Assembly (NCBI RefSeq): GCF_026627445.1
Contig: NZ_JAPNLJ010000032.1
Coordinates: 1-64,000 of the forward strand
Reading direction: 5' to 3'
Source of the DNA: Streptomyces sp. H27-H1
GTDB lineage: Bacteria; Actinomycetota; Actinomycetes; Streptomycetales; Streptomycetaceae
DNA: 64,000 nucleotides
The notes under the pieces are model-generated. The model did no database searches, was not told the DNA's origin, and saw only the letters and a list, made by a program, of their open reading frames with translations. Both the position numbers and the translations under genes were made by a program. Within the stretch, counting starts at the first letter, position 1. Every line of letters starts with the position of its first letter. Positions 25,507 to 34,503 of this stretch are shown one piece after another.

Positions 25507-26765
25507 ACAGAAGAAGGCTCCCTGCCGCGGCCCTGGCGGCCGCGCTCGTCCTGACCGGCGCCGCCGGGTGCAGCGGCAAGGCAAAGACCGACGACGGGGA
25601 CAAGACCGCCGCCGGCGGGGTCAAGACCGGAGCCGGGGTCAGCGACAAGGTGATCCGGCTCGGCGCGCTCACCGATATGACCGGTGTCTACGCCTCGCTC
25701 GGCAAAAGCGTCACCCAGGCCCAGCAGTTGTGGGCGAAGCAGACCAACGCGGCCGGCGGCATCTGCGGCCGCACGATCGAGCTGACGGTGCGCGACCACG
25801 GCTACGACCCCCAGAAGGCGCTGGCCGCCTACACCGAGCTGGAGCCCTCGGTCCTGGGGTACACCCAGTTCATCGGCTCCCCGTTCGTCGCCGCCGTCAA
25901 ACAGCGGATCGACGGCCAGGACAAGGGCCTGGTCATCCCGCAGGCCTGGTCCGCCTCGCTGCTGGGCAGTCCCTATATCCGCACGGTGGGCGCGACCTAC
26001 GACATCGAGACCATCAACGCCATCGGCTTCCTGCTCGACGAGAAGCGGATCGCCTCGGGCGACAAGATCGGGCACGTCTACTTCGAGGGCGACTACGGCG
26101 AGAACGCGCTCGCCGGCGCCAAGCACGCGGCTTCGAAGGCCGGGCTGACCATCGTCGAACAGAAGATCAAGCCGACCGACAACGACATGACCGCCCAGGT
26201 CGCCGCGCTCAAGCAGGCGGGCGTCAAGGCCCTGGTCATCAGCGCCGGCCCCCGCCAGGCCGCCTCGCTCGTCGGGGTCGCGGCGGCGGGCGGCTGGAAC
26301 GTGCCCATCGTCGGCAACAACTCGGCCTTCTCCCCGCAGCTCCTGGCCACCCCGGCGGGCGCGGCGCTGCAGAAGGACTACTACGTCGCCTCCTCCGCCC
26401 TGCCGATCGGCTCCACCGAGGCGGGCCCGGCCGCCCTCGCCGCCGCGTACAAGGCGGAGTACCCGGACGCCGGCCTCGACAACGGCGTGGTGGCCGGATT
26501 CACCGCGGGCAGCCTGTTCGGGGAGGTGCTGAAGAAGGCCTGTACCGACAAGGACCTGACCCGCGAGGGCATCCGCAAGGCGCTGCTGAGCCTGAAGGCC
26601 TACGACAACGGCTTCGGCATCACCCACGACTTCTCGGACCCGAAGGCGCCCTCCACGCGGGAGAGCGTGATCATGAAGCCCGACGCGGCGGTCCCGGGAG
26701 GCATGAAGGTGGTGAAGGAGGCCGCGGCGGCGGCGGCCACGACCGGCTTCTCGTCCGCTTCCTGA
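25503..26765 (+). CDS. livK: ABC importer substrate-binding lipoprotein, LivK-like
   Basis: A 420-residue lipoprotein. The signal peptide ends in the lipobox LTGAAGC, so the mature protein is anchored through Cys22. The periplasmic-binding fold type 1 follows: IRLGALTDMTGVYASLGKSV, CGRTIELTVRDHGYDPQKAL and VGNNSAFSPQ. The GTG start overlaps the livM stop by four bases. A stretch of acidic and Lys residues right after the lipobox is a flexible linker. It delivers the substrate to LivHM; it is the last gene, followed by a hairpin terminator. Confidence 0.9.
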   Translation: MNRRRLPAAALAAALVLTGAAGCSGKAKTDDGDKTAAGGVKTGAGVSDKVIRLGALTDMTGVYASLGKSVTQAQQLWAKQTNAAGGICGRTIELTVRDHGYDPQKALAAYTELEPSVLGYTQFIGSPFVAAVKQRIDGQDKGLVIPQAWSASLLGSPYIRTVGATYDIETINAIGFLLDEKRIASGDKIGHVYFEGDYGENALAGAKHAASKAGLTIVEQKIKPTDNDMTAQVAALKQAGVKALVISAGPRQAASLVGVAAAGGWNVPIVGNNSAFSPQLLATPAGAALQKDYYVASSALPIGSTEAGPAALAAAYKAEYPDAGLDNGVVAGFTAGSLFGEVLKKACTDKDLTREGIRKALLSLKAYDNGFGITHDFSDPKAPSTRESVIMKPDAAVPGGMKVVKEAAAAAATTGFSSAS

Positions 26766-26814
26766 GCACGCGCCCCTTACGGGCTTGCGCCCCTTGCGGG
26801 CTCCCGCACGACGG

Positions 26815-26850
26815 AGGGGCTTCGGATGCCTGGCGGCATCCGGGGCCCCT
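26815..26850. terminator. Bidirectional terminator
   Basis: Nested arms AGGGGC / GCCCCT and GGATGCC / GGCATCC form a hairpin between the convergent livK and the hypothetical gene at 26870-27583. It is about 50 bp after livK and 20 bp after the other gene. Confidence 0.6.
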
Positions 26851-26869
26851 GCCCGTCATTGCGCCGCTG

Positions 26870-27583
26870 TCACCGCTCCGCCATCCGCAGCTCCACCGCC
26901 AGCCGCCCCGGCCGCCCCTCGTGCGCCACCAGCGGCCGCCCCACCCGGGCCGACTCCGCGCACAGGAAGTGCCGGTGCTCCTGCGGCGCGAGGTCCGCCG
27001 TGCCGCGGGCGAGTTCGGCGCCCGGGTTCCGGACCACCACCTCGCTGTGGTCGTGGTGGGCGAGGGAGGCGACCCTTCCCAACACCTCGTCCCGCACCGT
27101 GGTGACGGGCGCCGGCGCCGTCTGGAACCGCTCCACGTGGTCCACCGGGGTCAGCGTGCCGTCTTCGTCCTCGTAGCGGCGCTTGGTGAGCCCGTCGGTG
27201 TGCTCCGGGCCGAGGCCGGCGAGGTGTGCCCGGGGTCCTCGGGGCGGGCGGCGGCCGGGTTTGGCCATCGGGGCCCGACCCACGAAGTCGTGTGGCGGGC
27301 CGGCGTGGAAGGGGTCGTGGACGCGGCACACGCCGATCCGGACACCTGCGGTCCGCAGCTGGGGCCGGGTCTCCCCGGCCGCCGTGACGGAGGCGCGCGA
27401 CGCGGCGCTCGCGGTGCCCGCGTCGGGGGCACGGTGGTTCGCGCGGCGGCGGAACGGCTCGCTCCCGCCCCGGGACGGGCTGTTCGTGGGCCCGTACGCG
27501 GTGGCTCCGGCGGAGAACCGTGCGAGCCGGGCGGCGGCGAACTCGGCCCGGCACTGAGGGTGTTGCGGGATCTGCCGGCGCAT
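26870..27583 (-). CDS. Hypothetical protein
   Basis: A 237-residue reading frame with G/C at nearly all third positions, hence probably coding. No TM segment or signal peptide. Residues 110-237 look best ordered (KRRYEDEDGTLTPVDHVERF, DHSEVVVRNPGAELARGTAD, GRPGRLAVELRMAER). The first 100 residues are Arg/Pro-rich and the start is uncertain; an ATG at 27270 would leave only the ordered part. I do not recognise a family. Confidence 0.45.
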   Translation of the reverse strand: MRRQIPQHPQCRAEFAAARLARFSAGATAYGPTNSPSRGGSEPFRRRANHRAPDAGTASAASRASVTAAGETRPQLRTAGVRIGVCRVHDPFHAGPPHDFVGRAPMAKPGRRPPRGPRAHLAGLGPEHTDGLTKRRYEDEDGTLTPVDHVERFQTAPAPVTTVRDEVLGRVASLAHHDHSEVVVRNPGAELARGTADLAPQEHRHFLCAESARVGRPLVAHEGRPGRLAVELRMAER

Positions 27584-27719
27584 CCCGTTCCGGAGGTCCG
27601 CGACGCGGCGTGCGCGGCCCTCAGCACATGGGAGGGGAACTGACGGGTCCAGCCCCCCTCTGACGGCAGCGTTCCCCGGGGCCGGGGGCCCCGTCAGCGG
27701 AGAGGTGCCTCGGCGTCCT

Positions 27720-27758
27720 CGGTCGGTCCGCGATCCCGCCGCCCTCGCGGACCGACCG
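27720..27758. terminator. 14-bp-arm hairpin upstream of the DUF7916 gene
   Basis: CGGTCGGTCCGCGA and TCGCGGACCGACCG pair perfectly around an 11-base loop. It lies in the 308-bp gap 27584-27891 and is a candidate terminator for plus-strand transcription entering from the left. The gap also encodes a possible HEAT-repeat-like tail at 27551-27643, reported as a weak finding. Confidence 0.55.
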
Positions 27759-27891
27759 ACGCCGGAGCGCCGGGCCGGACGAGCGGGGGCCGCCCGGACG
27801 GCTGCGCGGAACCGGGCCAGGGCCCAAAGACTCCCCTCCGGGGGTCCAACGGCGGGCCGGGGCCGGGGCGCCCGTGGCTAGGGTCGTAGTC

Positions 27892-28821
27892 ATGACCACT
27901 CAGCGAATCCTCGACCTCGACCGCGACGCGCTCGCCGCCCTGCACGGCCGTGATCTGACCCGGGCGGTGGCCGCCGCCGAGGGGCGGACCATGGTGGCCG
28001 AGGTCTTCGCCGAGCGTGCCGCGCTCTCCCCGCACCCGGACGGGCGGGGCGTGCACAATGCCGAGCTGGTGGCCGCCTTCGGCGCCGACATCGTGATCCT
28101 CAACCTCATCGAGCGGGCCTGGGACGGGGAGCGGCTCGTCATGCCGGGCCTGGGGACCTTCACGTCCTTCACCGATCTCGCCCGCCTGATCGGTCGTCCC
28201 GTGGGCGTGAACCTGGAGCCCGGTGACGTCCCGGAGATCCGCCGGGCCACGTCCGAGCATGCCCGCCGTCTCATCGACATGGGCGCCGCGCTGCTGTGCA
28301 TCACCGCCAATCCCGGCACGGGCGGCACCTACGACGGCATGGCGCGGGTCACCGAGGAGCTGCGCAAGGGGCTCGGTGACAACGCGGCCCTGTGGTCGGG
28401 CAAGATGCACCACGCGGGCTGCCCCGAGCGCGTCACCCCGGCGCGGCTGACCGCCCTCGTCGACGCCGGGGCGGACGGGGTCGTCGCCCCGCTGCCGGGC
28501 ACCCTGCCGGGCGTGACCCGCGAGCTGGCCGCGACCGCCGTGGCGGCGGTCCAGGACGCGGGCGCGATCGTCATGGGCGCCATCGGCACCAGCCAGGAGG
28601 GCTCGCACGCGAACGTGGTGCCGCAACTCGCCCTGAACGCGAAGGAAGCCGGTTTCGACGCGCACCACTTCGGCGACTCCTACATTCCCGGTATGTGCGA
28701 CCCCGAGGTCATGTACGCCTACTCGGTGGCCATCCGTGGACGCCGCCACACCTGGAACCGCATGTCCTTCACCTCCGGCCGCTCCGCCCACGCCCCGGAC
28801 GCACCGGGCCGCGCTTGGTAA
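27892..28821 (+). CDS. DUF7916-like predicted TIM-barrel protein
   Basis: A 309-residue soluble protein. It has strand-helix periodicity with motifs VILNLIERAWDGERLVMPGL, PVGVNLEPGDVP, LLCITANPGTGGTYDGMARV, ALWSGKMHHAGCPE and GAIGTSQEGSHANVVPQLAL. These match my memory of a family annotated as DUF7916 or PEP-phosphonomutase/HAD-like; none of those activities is proven. A conserved Gly-rich phosphate-binding-like loop and acidic residues fit a TIM barrel using Mg2+. The ATG at 27892 is chosen since the residues before it are not conserved-looking. Confidence 0.55.
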   Translation: MTTQRILDLDRDALAALHGRDLTRAVAAAEGRTMVAEVFAERAALSPHPDGRGVHNAELVAAFGADIVILNLIERAWDGERLVMPGLGTFTSFTDLARLIGRPVGVNLEPGDVPEIRRATSEHARRLIDMGAALLCITANPGTGGTYDGMARVTEELRKGLGDNAALWSGKMHHAGCPERVTPARLTALVDAGADGVVAPLPGTLPGVTRELAATAVAAVQDAGAIVMGAIGTSQEGSHANVVPQLALNAKEAGFDAHHFGDSYIPGMCDPEVMYAYSVAIRGRRHTWNRMSFTSGRSAHAPDAPGRAW

Positions 28822-28906
28822 CCCACGCGCCCCGGCGGCCTCTCAACGGACTTGCCTCCAGAGGGATTTGACGAATGGGGCGGCGTGGGGCGGGCATCCG
28901 CAAGGT

Positions 28907-29602
28907 ATGGACAACTCAGTGCGCGATGCGGAGCGGAAACCCGCGCCGCCGAGAGAGCCGCGGCGGCTGCCGCGGTCGGGACGGGTCGTCGGCGCGCTGG
29001 CCGTGCTGGCTGTGCTGGCAGTGGCCCTGCTGCTGGCGGGCCGTTTCAGCCTGCTGCCCGGATTCGGCGATCTGTTCCGCCAGGACACCGTGGACCGTTC
29101 GGGGCCGGTCCTGCTCAAGTCCATCCAGGACATGCACCGTTACGAGGGCGCCGCAGGAAACTTCCAGGTCGTGGTGGACCTGGAGAAGGACGCGGCCTAC
29201 CTGCCCGACTCCGTCCGGGGCACCAGGACCCTCTATGTCGGAGCGGGCTCCGTGAGCGGCTACGTGGACCTCGGCGGGCTCGGCGAGCAGGCCGTCACCG
29301 TGAACGAGGAGCGGACCGAGGTCTCGCTCCGCCTGCCGCATGCCGTCCTCGGGACCGCGGCGCTCGACCTGGACCGCTCGTACGCCGTGTCCAAGCAGCG
29401 GGGGCTGCTGGACCGGCTGGGTGACCTGTTCACCGACAATCCCGCCGGTGAACAGGCCGTACAGCGCTTGGCCGTTCAGCACATCTCGGATGCGGCACGC
29501 GACAGCGGCCTCGTCGAACGCACCGAGAAGAACACCACCACGATGCTGGAGGGCCTGCTCAGTTCCTTGGGCTTCCAGCGTGTCTCGGTCAGCTACGCGT
29601 GA
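28907..29602 (+). CDS. DUF4230-family membrane-anchored protein
   Basis: A 231-residue protein with one TM helix at about residues 28-46 (VGALAVLAVLAVALLLAGRF) and an outside domain. The DUF4230 pattern is visible: LLKSIQDMHRYEGAAGNFQV, DVDLEKD-like strands, and LLSSLGFQRVSVSYA at the C terminus. The family is related to a ribosome/phage-linked fold of unknown function. The ATG at 28907 has only a weak AAGG Shine-Dalgarno. Confidence 0.7.
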   Translation: MDNSVRDAERKPAPPREPRRLPRSGRVVGALAVLAVLAVALLLAGRFSLLPGFGDLFRQDTVDRSGPVLLKSIQDMHRYEGAAGNFQVVVDLEKDAAYLPDSVRGTRTLYVGAGSVSGYVDLGGLGEQAVTVNEERTEVSLRLPHAVLGTAALDLDRSYAVSKQRGLLDRLGDLFTDNPAGEQAVQRLAVQHISDAARDSGLVERTEKNTTTMLEGLLSSLGFQRVSVSYA

Positions 29603-29611
29603 CGCTGCCGG

Positions 29612-30697
29612 TCAGCCCCGTCCCGCCCCTTCCAGCCGCCCGACCCGTCCCTTCTCCCCCGCCGCCCAGCAGCCGCCGTCGGCCGTGCAGCTGACCGTGT
29701 CGAACGACCCCGAGTCCAGCGCCCGCCAGGTGCGGCCGCCGTCCCCGGTCACGTCCGTGCCCGTCGGGCCCACCGCCAGGGCCGTGCCGGCGCGGTAGGG
29801 GAACCAGGCCGCGCCCGACCGGTAGGCCGGCGGCGGGGCCGAGGCCTGGCGCCAGGTGCGTCCCGCATTGGAGGACACCGCCGCGGCCTGTGGGGAGGCC
29901 TGCCCGGTGCGGTAGTCGCCGCCGACGGCGAGGCCCCTCGTACGGTCCTTGAAGGCGAGGGCGAAGACCCCGCGGGCCGGGTCGCCCGCCGGGAGGGTGG
30001 AGTCGGCCACCTGCCAGGTCAGGCCGCGGTCCGCGGAGTGCAGCACCCGCGCGAGAGCGCCCCCGCCCGTGGCCAGCCAGACGTCGCGCGGCCCGGCTGC
30101 CACCAGGCACTGTCCACTGGCCGCGAAGCCCGCCTCACCCGGCAGCGCGTCCGGCATCCCGGCATTCGGGAGCACCCGCCAGCTCCGACCGCCGTCGCCC
30201 GTGGACAGGATGCGGAACTTCCCGTCCACCGGGTCGCTCATCGCGAGTCCGTGGCGGGAGTCGAAGAAGGTGAGGCAGTCGTAGAAGGCCCCCGGGTCGG
30301 GGTTTCGGAAGGCCTCGGTCCACGTAGCGCCGCCGTCCTCGGTGCGCAGCACCCTGGAGGCCTCGCCCTCGCCGATGGACAGGGCCACGGCGCGCCGCCC
30401 GTCGAAGGCTTCGATGTCCCGCAGCTCCAGCCCCTCCGCGACGGCCCCCGGCGGCGAGACGTCCCGCCAGCTCCGACCGCCGTCCGAGGTGCGCAGCACG
30501 GTCCCCTTCGAGCCGGCCACCCAGGCCGTGGACCGGCTGACCGCCGCCAGCCCCCGGAAGCGGGCGTCCTTCCCGGTCTCCTTCAGCGCCCAGCGCGCAC
30601 CCCGGAGGTCTCCCGGCTCCCCTGCGGCCTGCGCCGGGGCGGCTACCAGCCCCAGCAGCAGAGCGGCCGCGAACATGCCAATTCCCAGAGGTCTCAT
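29612..30697 (-). CDS. Secreted YCF48/BNR-repeat beta-propeller protein
   Basis: A 361-residue exported protein with an N-terminal signal peptide (MRPLGIGMFAAALLLGLVAA, AQA cleavage). It contains repeated Asp-box-like motifs: SDGGRSW, EDGGATW, GDGGRSW, SADRGLTW, NAGRTW and GDGGRTW, so six blades of a sialidase/YCF48-type propeller. YCF48 proteins help assemble photosystem II, but actinobacterial homologues have no photosystem and their role is unknown. Catalytic residues of sialidases are not seen. It is convergent with the DUF4230 gene, nine bases away. Confidence 0.75.
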   Translation of the reverse strand: MRPLGIGMFAAALLLGLVAAPAQAAGEPGDLRGARWALKETGKDARFRGLAAVSRSTAWVAGSKGTVLRTSDGGRSWRDVSPPGAVAEGLELRDIEAFDGRRAVALSIGEGEASRVLRTEDGGATWTEAFRNPDPGAFYDCLTFFDSRHGLAMSDPVDGKFRILSTGDGGRSWRVLPNAGMPDALPGEAGFAASGQCLVAAGPRDVWLATGGGALARVLHSADRGLTWQVADSTLPAGDPARGVFALAFKDRTRGLAVGGDYRTGQASPQAAAVSSNAGRTWRQASAPPPAYRSGAAWFPYRAGTALAVGPTGTDVTGDGGRTWRALDSGSFDTVSCTADGGCWAAGEKGRVGRLEGAGRG

Positions 30698-30794
30698 GGC
30701 GCCGGAAGCTAACGCACCCCGGCGGCACCGTCCAGGGCGCGATCCTGCCACCGGCTTACGGGCGCGGGCCCGCGCACCCCGGAGAACCCGTGGC

Positions 30795-31535
30795 CTAGTC
30801 GACCGCGTCCCGCGGGCCGCCGATCCGCAGCCGCGCCCCGCGTGTCCGGTACACCCGCAGCTGCTCGACCTCGTAGGACAGTTCCGTGACCGCGGGCTCC
30901 GGCGCCGGGTGGTACCTGCCCGCGCAGACCGAGAGGTTGACGATGAGGTAGGCGGACCAGCCGCGGCCCACACCCCGGCCATCGCTGAAGACCCGGGCGC
31001 CGTTGATCCACCAGACGACCGAACTCTTCCCGAACTCGACCTTCAGGTCGACCCGTCCTCCGGGCCGGACCGCCGGGTCACGGTGGTAGCGGTGCGCTTC
31101 ACGGACGTGGTTGGACAGTTCCAGGAGGTCCGGGTTGTCGGGGTGGTACTCGAAGACGTCGATCTCCTGGCCGCCGTCGCGCCAGGTCCAGATCGCGGGC
31201 CAGGCGCCCTGCTGGACCGGCAGTTTCACCCGGGCCTCCAGCACGTCGCCGGTGCGTACCTCGAATCCCTCGACGCTGCCCTCGGTGGTGAGGAGCCCGC
31301 TGTCCCAGTAGTCGTCGGGGCGCCGTGTCGCCCGGAAGACGCCGCCGCGGCTGTAGGCCGGGTCGGCGACGAGGTGGTCGAGCTTGTTGTCGCCCGGGTT
31401 GACCGGCCCGCCGTCGGGATACGCCCACGAGCGGCCGGCGATCCACTGGGTGGGAGAGGCGAAGTCGGCGGTGAAGACGGGGGTGCGGCGCGGGCGGGCG
31501 AGGTGCCGCAGTCGTTCGAGCGTGTCCGAGAGCAT
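30795..31535 (-). CDS. Glycoside hydrolase family 16-like enzyme
   Basis: A 246-residue protein of the concanavalin-like GH16 fold. The catalytic motif EIDVFEYH carries the nucleophile Glu, Asp and acid/base Glu in the expected order, and WAIVWTW-like strands (AWPAIWTWRDGGQ) precede it. There is no signal peptide and no carbohydrate-binding domain, unlike most secreted endo-beta-1,3-glucanases, so it may act in the cytoplasm or be exported by another route. Expected substrate is a beta-1,3/1,4-glucan or galactan. Confidence 0.8.
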   Translation of the reverse strand: MLSDTLERLRHLARPRRTPVFTADFASPTQWIAGRSWAYPDGGPVNPGDNKLDHLVADPAYSRGGVFRATRRPDDYWDSGLLTTEGSVEGFEVRTGDVLEARVKLPVQQGAWPAIWTWRDGGQEIDVFEYHPDNPDLLELSNHVREAHRYHRDPAVRPGGRVDLKVEFGKSSVVWWINGARVFSDGRGVGRGWSAYLIVNLSVCAGRYHPAPEPAVTELSYEVEQLRVYRTRGARLRIGGPRDAVD

Positions 31536-31648
31536 GACGGTGATGTGCCCACCAGGAGTTCCCGCACACCCGAATCCTCACTCTTTGCTATTGAGTGGTG
31601 ACTTTCCGTCGCGACATAGGTGTGGGTGCAGGAGCAGGCGCAGGACGC

Positions 31649-32527
31649 TCAGGCCAGAACGGCGGGCTTGAGCACCTCCTCGCACCACTGGCGGAAACCG
31701 GTGGCGGCCGGCGAGGTCAGGGCGGCCTGCTCGGCGTCGTAGATACCGTCGTTCTGAGCGGCGGCCATGTCGACCAGGCCCTTCGCCCAGGCGGCGCTCA
31801 TGCCGTAGCCCGTCATCGTCGTCTCGTAGGTGTAGAGGTCGCTCTGCCAGACGGCGATCGGCCGGTCCAGGACCTCGGACATCACCTGGGCCATGGCCTT
31901 GGGGGACAGGCTGTCGGGGCCGATCACCCGGACGGTGCCCTGTCCGCTCCAGGAGGCGTCGAGCAACAGGGCCGCCGCGGTCGCGGCGATGTCGCGGGTG
32001 GCGACGACGGCGAGCGGGCGGTCGACGGCGTTCGGCGTGACGAACAGGCCCTGCGTCTTGATCAATTCGAGCTGGTAGAGGAAGTTCTCCATGAAGTAGG
32101 GCATGGCCAGGGACCGGTAGGCCACTCCGGTGCCCTCGATCAGCTCGTCCATCGCGAAGGCCGGCGAGAGCAGCCCGGCGTGCTTGCCGTAGGCGCGGCC
32201 CAGGCTGGTGATGCCGACGACGCGCTTGACTCCCTGGGCCTTGATGGCGTCGCAGGCCGGACGGGTGAAGTCGAGGTAGAGGTCCTGGATGTTCTCGGCC
32301 TGGGGGTTCGGGGGGACGAGCCACAGAACGCTCTCGGCGCCCTCGAACGCCTTGGCGAGTACCTCCGGGTCGCTGTGGGAGCCCTGCACGACCTCGGCGC
32401 GCTCACGCGCCCGCGGGGTCAGTCGGGAGGGGTCCCGGGCGATCACCCGGACGGGTCGGCCGTCGTCGAGGAGCGCGTCGAGGACCTGGTGGCCGATCCG
32501 GCCCGTGGGAGCGGTGATTGTGATCAT
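31649..32527 (-). CDS. NmrA-family NAD(P)-binding protein
   Basis: A 292-residue Rossmann-fold protein. ITAPTGRIGHQVLDALLDDG is the nucleotide-binding loop of the NmrA/atypical SDR group, RVIARDPSRLTPRAR follows as the second strand, and VKRVVGITS is a later strand. No catalytic Tyr-X3-Lys is obvious. CTGGAG precedes the ATG. NmrA-like proteins sense NADP(H) state or reduce quinones; the nearest described relatives are quinone oxidoreductase-like. Confidence 0.8.
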   Translation of the reverse strand: MITITAPTGRIGHQVLDALLDDGRPVRVIARDPSRLTPRARERAEVVQGSHSDPEVLAKAFEGAESVLWLVPPNPQAENIQDLYLDFTRPACDAIKAQGVKRVVGITSLGRAYGKHAGLLSPAFAMDELIEGTGVAYRSLAMPYFMENFLYQLELIKTQGLFVTPNAVDRPLAVVATRDIAATAAALLLDASWSGQGTVRVIGPDSLSPKAMAQVMSEVLDRPIAVWQSDLYTYETTMTGYGMSAAWAKGLVDMAAAQNDGIYDAEQAALTSPAATGFRQWCEEVLKPAVLA

Positions 32528-32706
32528 GTTTTCTCCAGGTGGGGGTTGGCGGCGGCGGGCGGCCGCATGACCGGCCACCGCTGTTTCCACTGATAACAGA
32601 ATCACGTTAACGGGATGCGCGCAAATCGCTAACCGCTTGCCGTTAGCGTTGGTAGTGGCGGGACTCCGTCGTGTCGGGAGGGGGCCGAGCGGTGGGGCCT
32701 GCCGGC

Positions 32707-33411
32707 TCAGGCGACGCCGACGGTGTACGAGGCCCGGTAGCCGGCGCCGTCGGGTACCGGGGCCAGGGTCGTCGCGGCGCCGGATTCCCGGTAGCGGCTG
32801 TCCCGGGTGTTGGGGCGCTCCGGCGCCGGGCGGCGGGCATAGGGCTGGAGCTTGTACACCCGCACCAGCAGCTCTTCGGGGAAGAAGAACTGCGAGGTCG
32901 TCTCGGTGCGGCGGTCGGGCCGCACCTTGAAGTGGATGTGGGGCGCCAGGCCCCGGTACCAGCCCGGCACGATCGTGCGGAACGTGACCCGCCCCGCGGC
33001 GTCCGTCAGCTGGGTGCCGCGCAGGAAGGCGTCCGTACCGCTGGAGTAGGTGCCGGAGACGTCCGCGTGCCAGACGTCGACCGCGGCGCCCGCGACGGGG
33101 TGGCAGCCTTCCGATGCCCGTAGCACGGTCAGGTCCAGCCGGAAGGGCACGCCGTCCCGGCCTTCCGTGATGTCGGACCGGACCCGGTCCAGGTCGAGGT
33201 AGTAGGGGCCCGCACCGGACTCCGCGGTCAGCACGCACGCCGGGGTGGTCGATCCGGTCGGGGCCGGGTCGGCGGGGGCCGGGGGCCGGCCTGCCGCCCC
33301 CCGGGTGCCGGCCGGGCCTGAGCAGGCCGCCGCCAGCGCGGCGGCCCCGGCCGATCCGGCGGCCAGCAGGAGCGTGCGGCGGCTGGTCCGGGAATCGGCG
33401 TTCTCCGTCAT
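32707..33411 (-). CDS. Tat-exported intradiol ring-cleavage dioxygenase-like protein
   Basis: A 234-residue protein with the signal SRRTLLLAAGSAGAAALAAA followed by Cys, fitting a Tat signal peptide and lipoprotein attachment (AAACS). The mature part has the intradiol dioxygenase Fe(III) site: GPYYLDL with a Tyr ligand and GWYRGLAPHIHFKV with Tyr, His and His. It should cleave catechol-type rings outside the cytoplasm or be a lignin-related enzyme. The ATG at 33411 is preferred because it opens directly into the Tat motif. Confidence 0.8.
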   Translation of the reverse strand: MTENADSRTSRRTLLLAAGSAGAAALAAACSGPAGTRGAAGRPPAPADPAPTGSTTPACVLTAESGAGPYYLDLDRVRSDITEGRDGVPFRLDLTVLRASEGCHPVAGAAVDVWHADVSGTYSSGTDAFLRGTQLTDAAGRVTFRTIVPGWYRGLAPHIHFKVRPDRRTETTSQFFFPEELLVRVYKLQPYARRPAPERPNTRDSRYRESGAATTLAPVPDGAGYRASYTVGVA

Positions 33412-33598
33412 ACGCACCCCTTCGCGCTTCTGGGGCCGCCGCGGCGGACGGCCACCGAACGCGCCCACCGTGCCGGACGGCCGGGGCCTCGACCAGTACC
33501 GACACGCCTCGGTGCCCCGCGATCCGCCACCCGGCGGGGCCTGCGCTCCGCCCACGGCACCGCAATGCGATCCCGGCGCCCACCCCGGTGTGCGGGCC

Positions 33599-34405
33599 CT
33601 ATGTGAGCAGGGCGTCCACGAGTTCCGTCAGGGCCGCGGCCAGTACGACGAGGCCGGGGCCGGCGGGGCCGCCCGGCTCCGCCATGTACGTGTCCCGGCG
33701 GATCTCGACCATCAGCGCGCCGATCCGCTCGTCCTTGCCGTAGTACCTCAGCGGCACGTACGTACCGGCGAAGGGGCTGTCGAGCCCGGTGCCGCCGAAG
33801 CCCGAGAACGCCTTCTCGGCGGCGGCGAGGAGGGCGGGCGGGGTGTGGAAGGGGTCCGTGCCCAGGCAGATCGGCGGCCGGTGGCCGGAGCCGTGCAGTT
33901 CGTACGGGAGGGGCCGAGCCGGGTACGAGTGCACGTCGATGACCACGGCTCGTCCGACGGCCTCCAGCCGGTCCGCCACGGCCCGCGTCATCGCCTCCGC
34001 GTACGGGTGGAAGTAGCGGTCGATCAAAGGCCGGGCGTCGAAGCCCTCGGGACGCAGCCGCTCCCGGTGGGTGGAGTGCGTGTACACCGCTCCCATGCCC
34101 ACGGCCAGCATCTCCTCGCGCTCGTCGGGGAACCGCTCGGGGTCGACGACCAGCCTCGACAGCCCGTTGACGAACCGCCACGGCGTGACGGCGGAGCCGG
34201 CCGCGGCCGCCTCGGCGATGGCGGCGGTGTGGGAGTCGGTGATGTGGTCGAGTTCCCGTTCGAGCGCCTGGTCGTCCCACGGGATCGCACGGCGGACGGA
34301 CTCGGGTATGACGCGGGAGGAGTGCGGGACGTGCAGGATCACCGGCGACGCGCCGGCGCCGGGAAGGATCTCGAAGGACTCGGTCCGATCGTTCACGTGG
34401 TTCAC
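33599..34405 (-). CDS. N-formylglutamate amidohydrolase-family protein
   Basis: A 268-residue enzyme of the N-formylglutamate deformylase/HutG group. Motifs ILHVPHSSRVIP, HITDSHTAAIAEA, GLSRLVVDPERF, THRERLRP, VVIDVHSYPARPLP and ICLGTDPFHTP are in order and contain the zinc-binding His/Glu/Asp. GAGGAAG lies five bases before the GTG at 34405; a second GTG is nine bases downstream. The usual reaction is hydrolysis of N-formylglutamate to formate and glutamate in histidine breakdown, but no hut genes are adjacent. Confidence 0.85.
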   Translation of the reverse strand: MNHVNDRTESFEILPGAGASPVILHVPHSSRVIPESVRRAIPWDDQALERELDHITDSHTAAIAEAAAAGSAVTPWRFVNGLSRLVVDPERFPDEREEMLAVGMGAVYTHSTHRERLRPEGFDARPLIDRYFHPYAEAMTRAVADRLEAVGRAVVIDVHSYPARPLPYELHGSGHRPPICLGTDPFHTPPALLAAAEKAFSGFGGTGLDSPFAGTYVPLRYYGKDERIGALMVEIRRDTYMAEPGGPAGPGLVVLAAALTELVDALLT

Positions 34406-34503
34406 GTGTGCTTCCTCGGTGGGGCGGGCCGCGCTCGCAGGCGAGCTCCCGTGCGCGGGTGACGGGGGCCGCGTCCTCGCCTGCGGGCACCCCGCCGGGG
34501 CCG

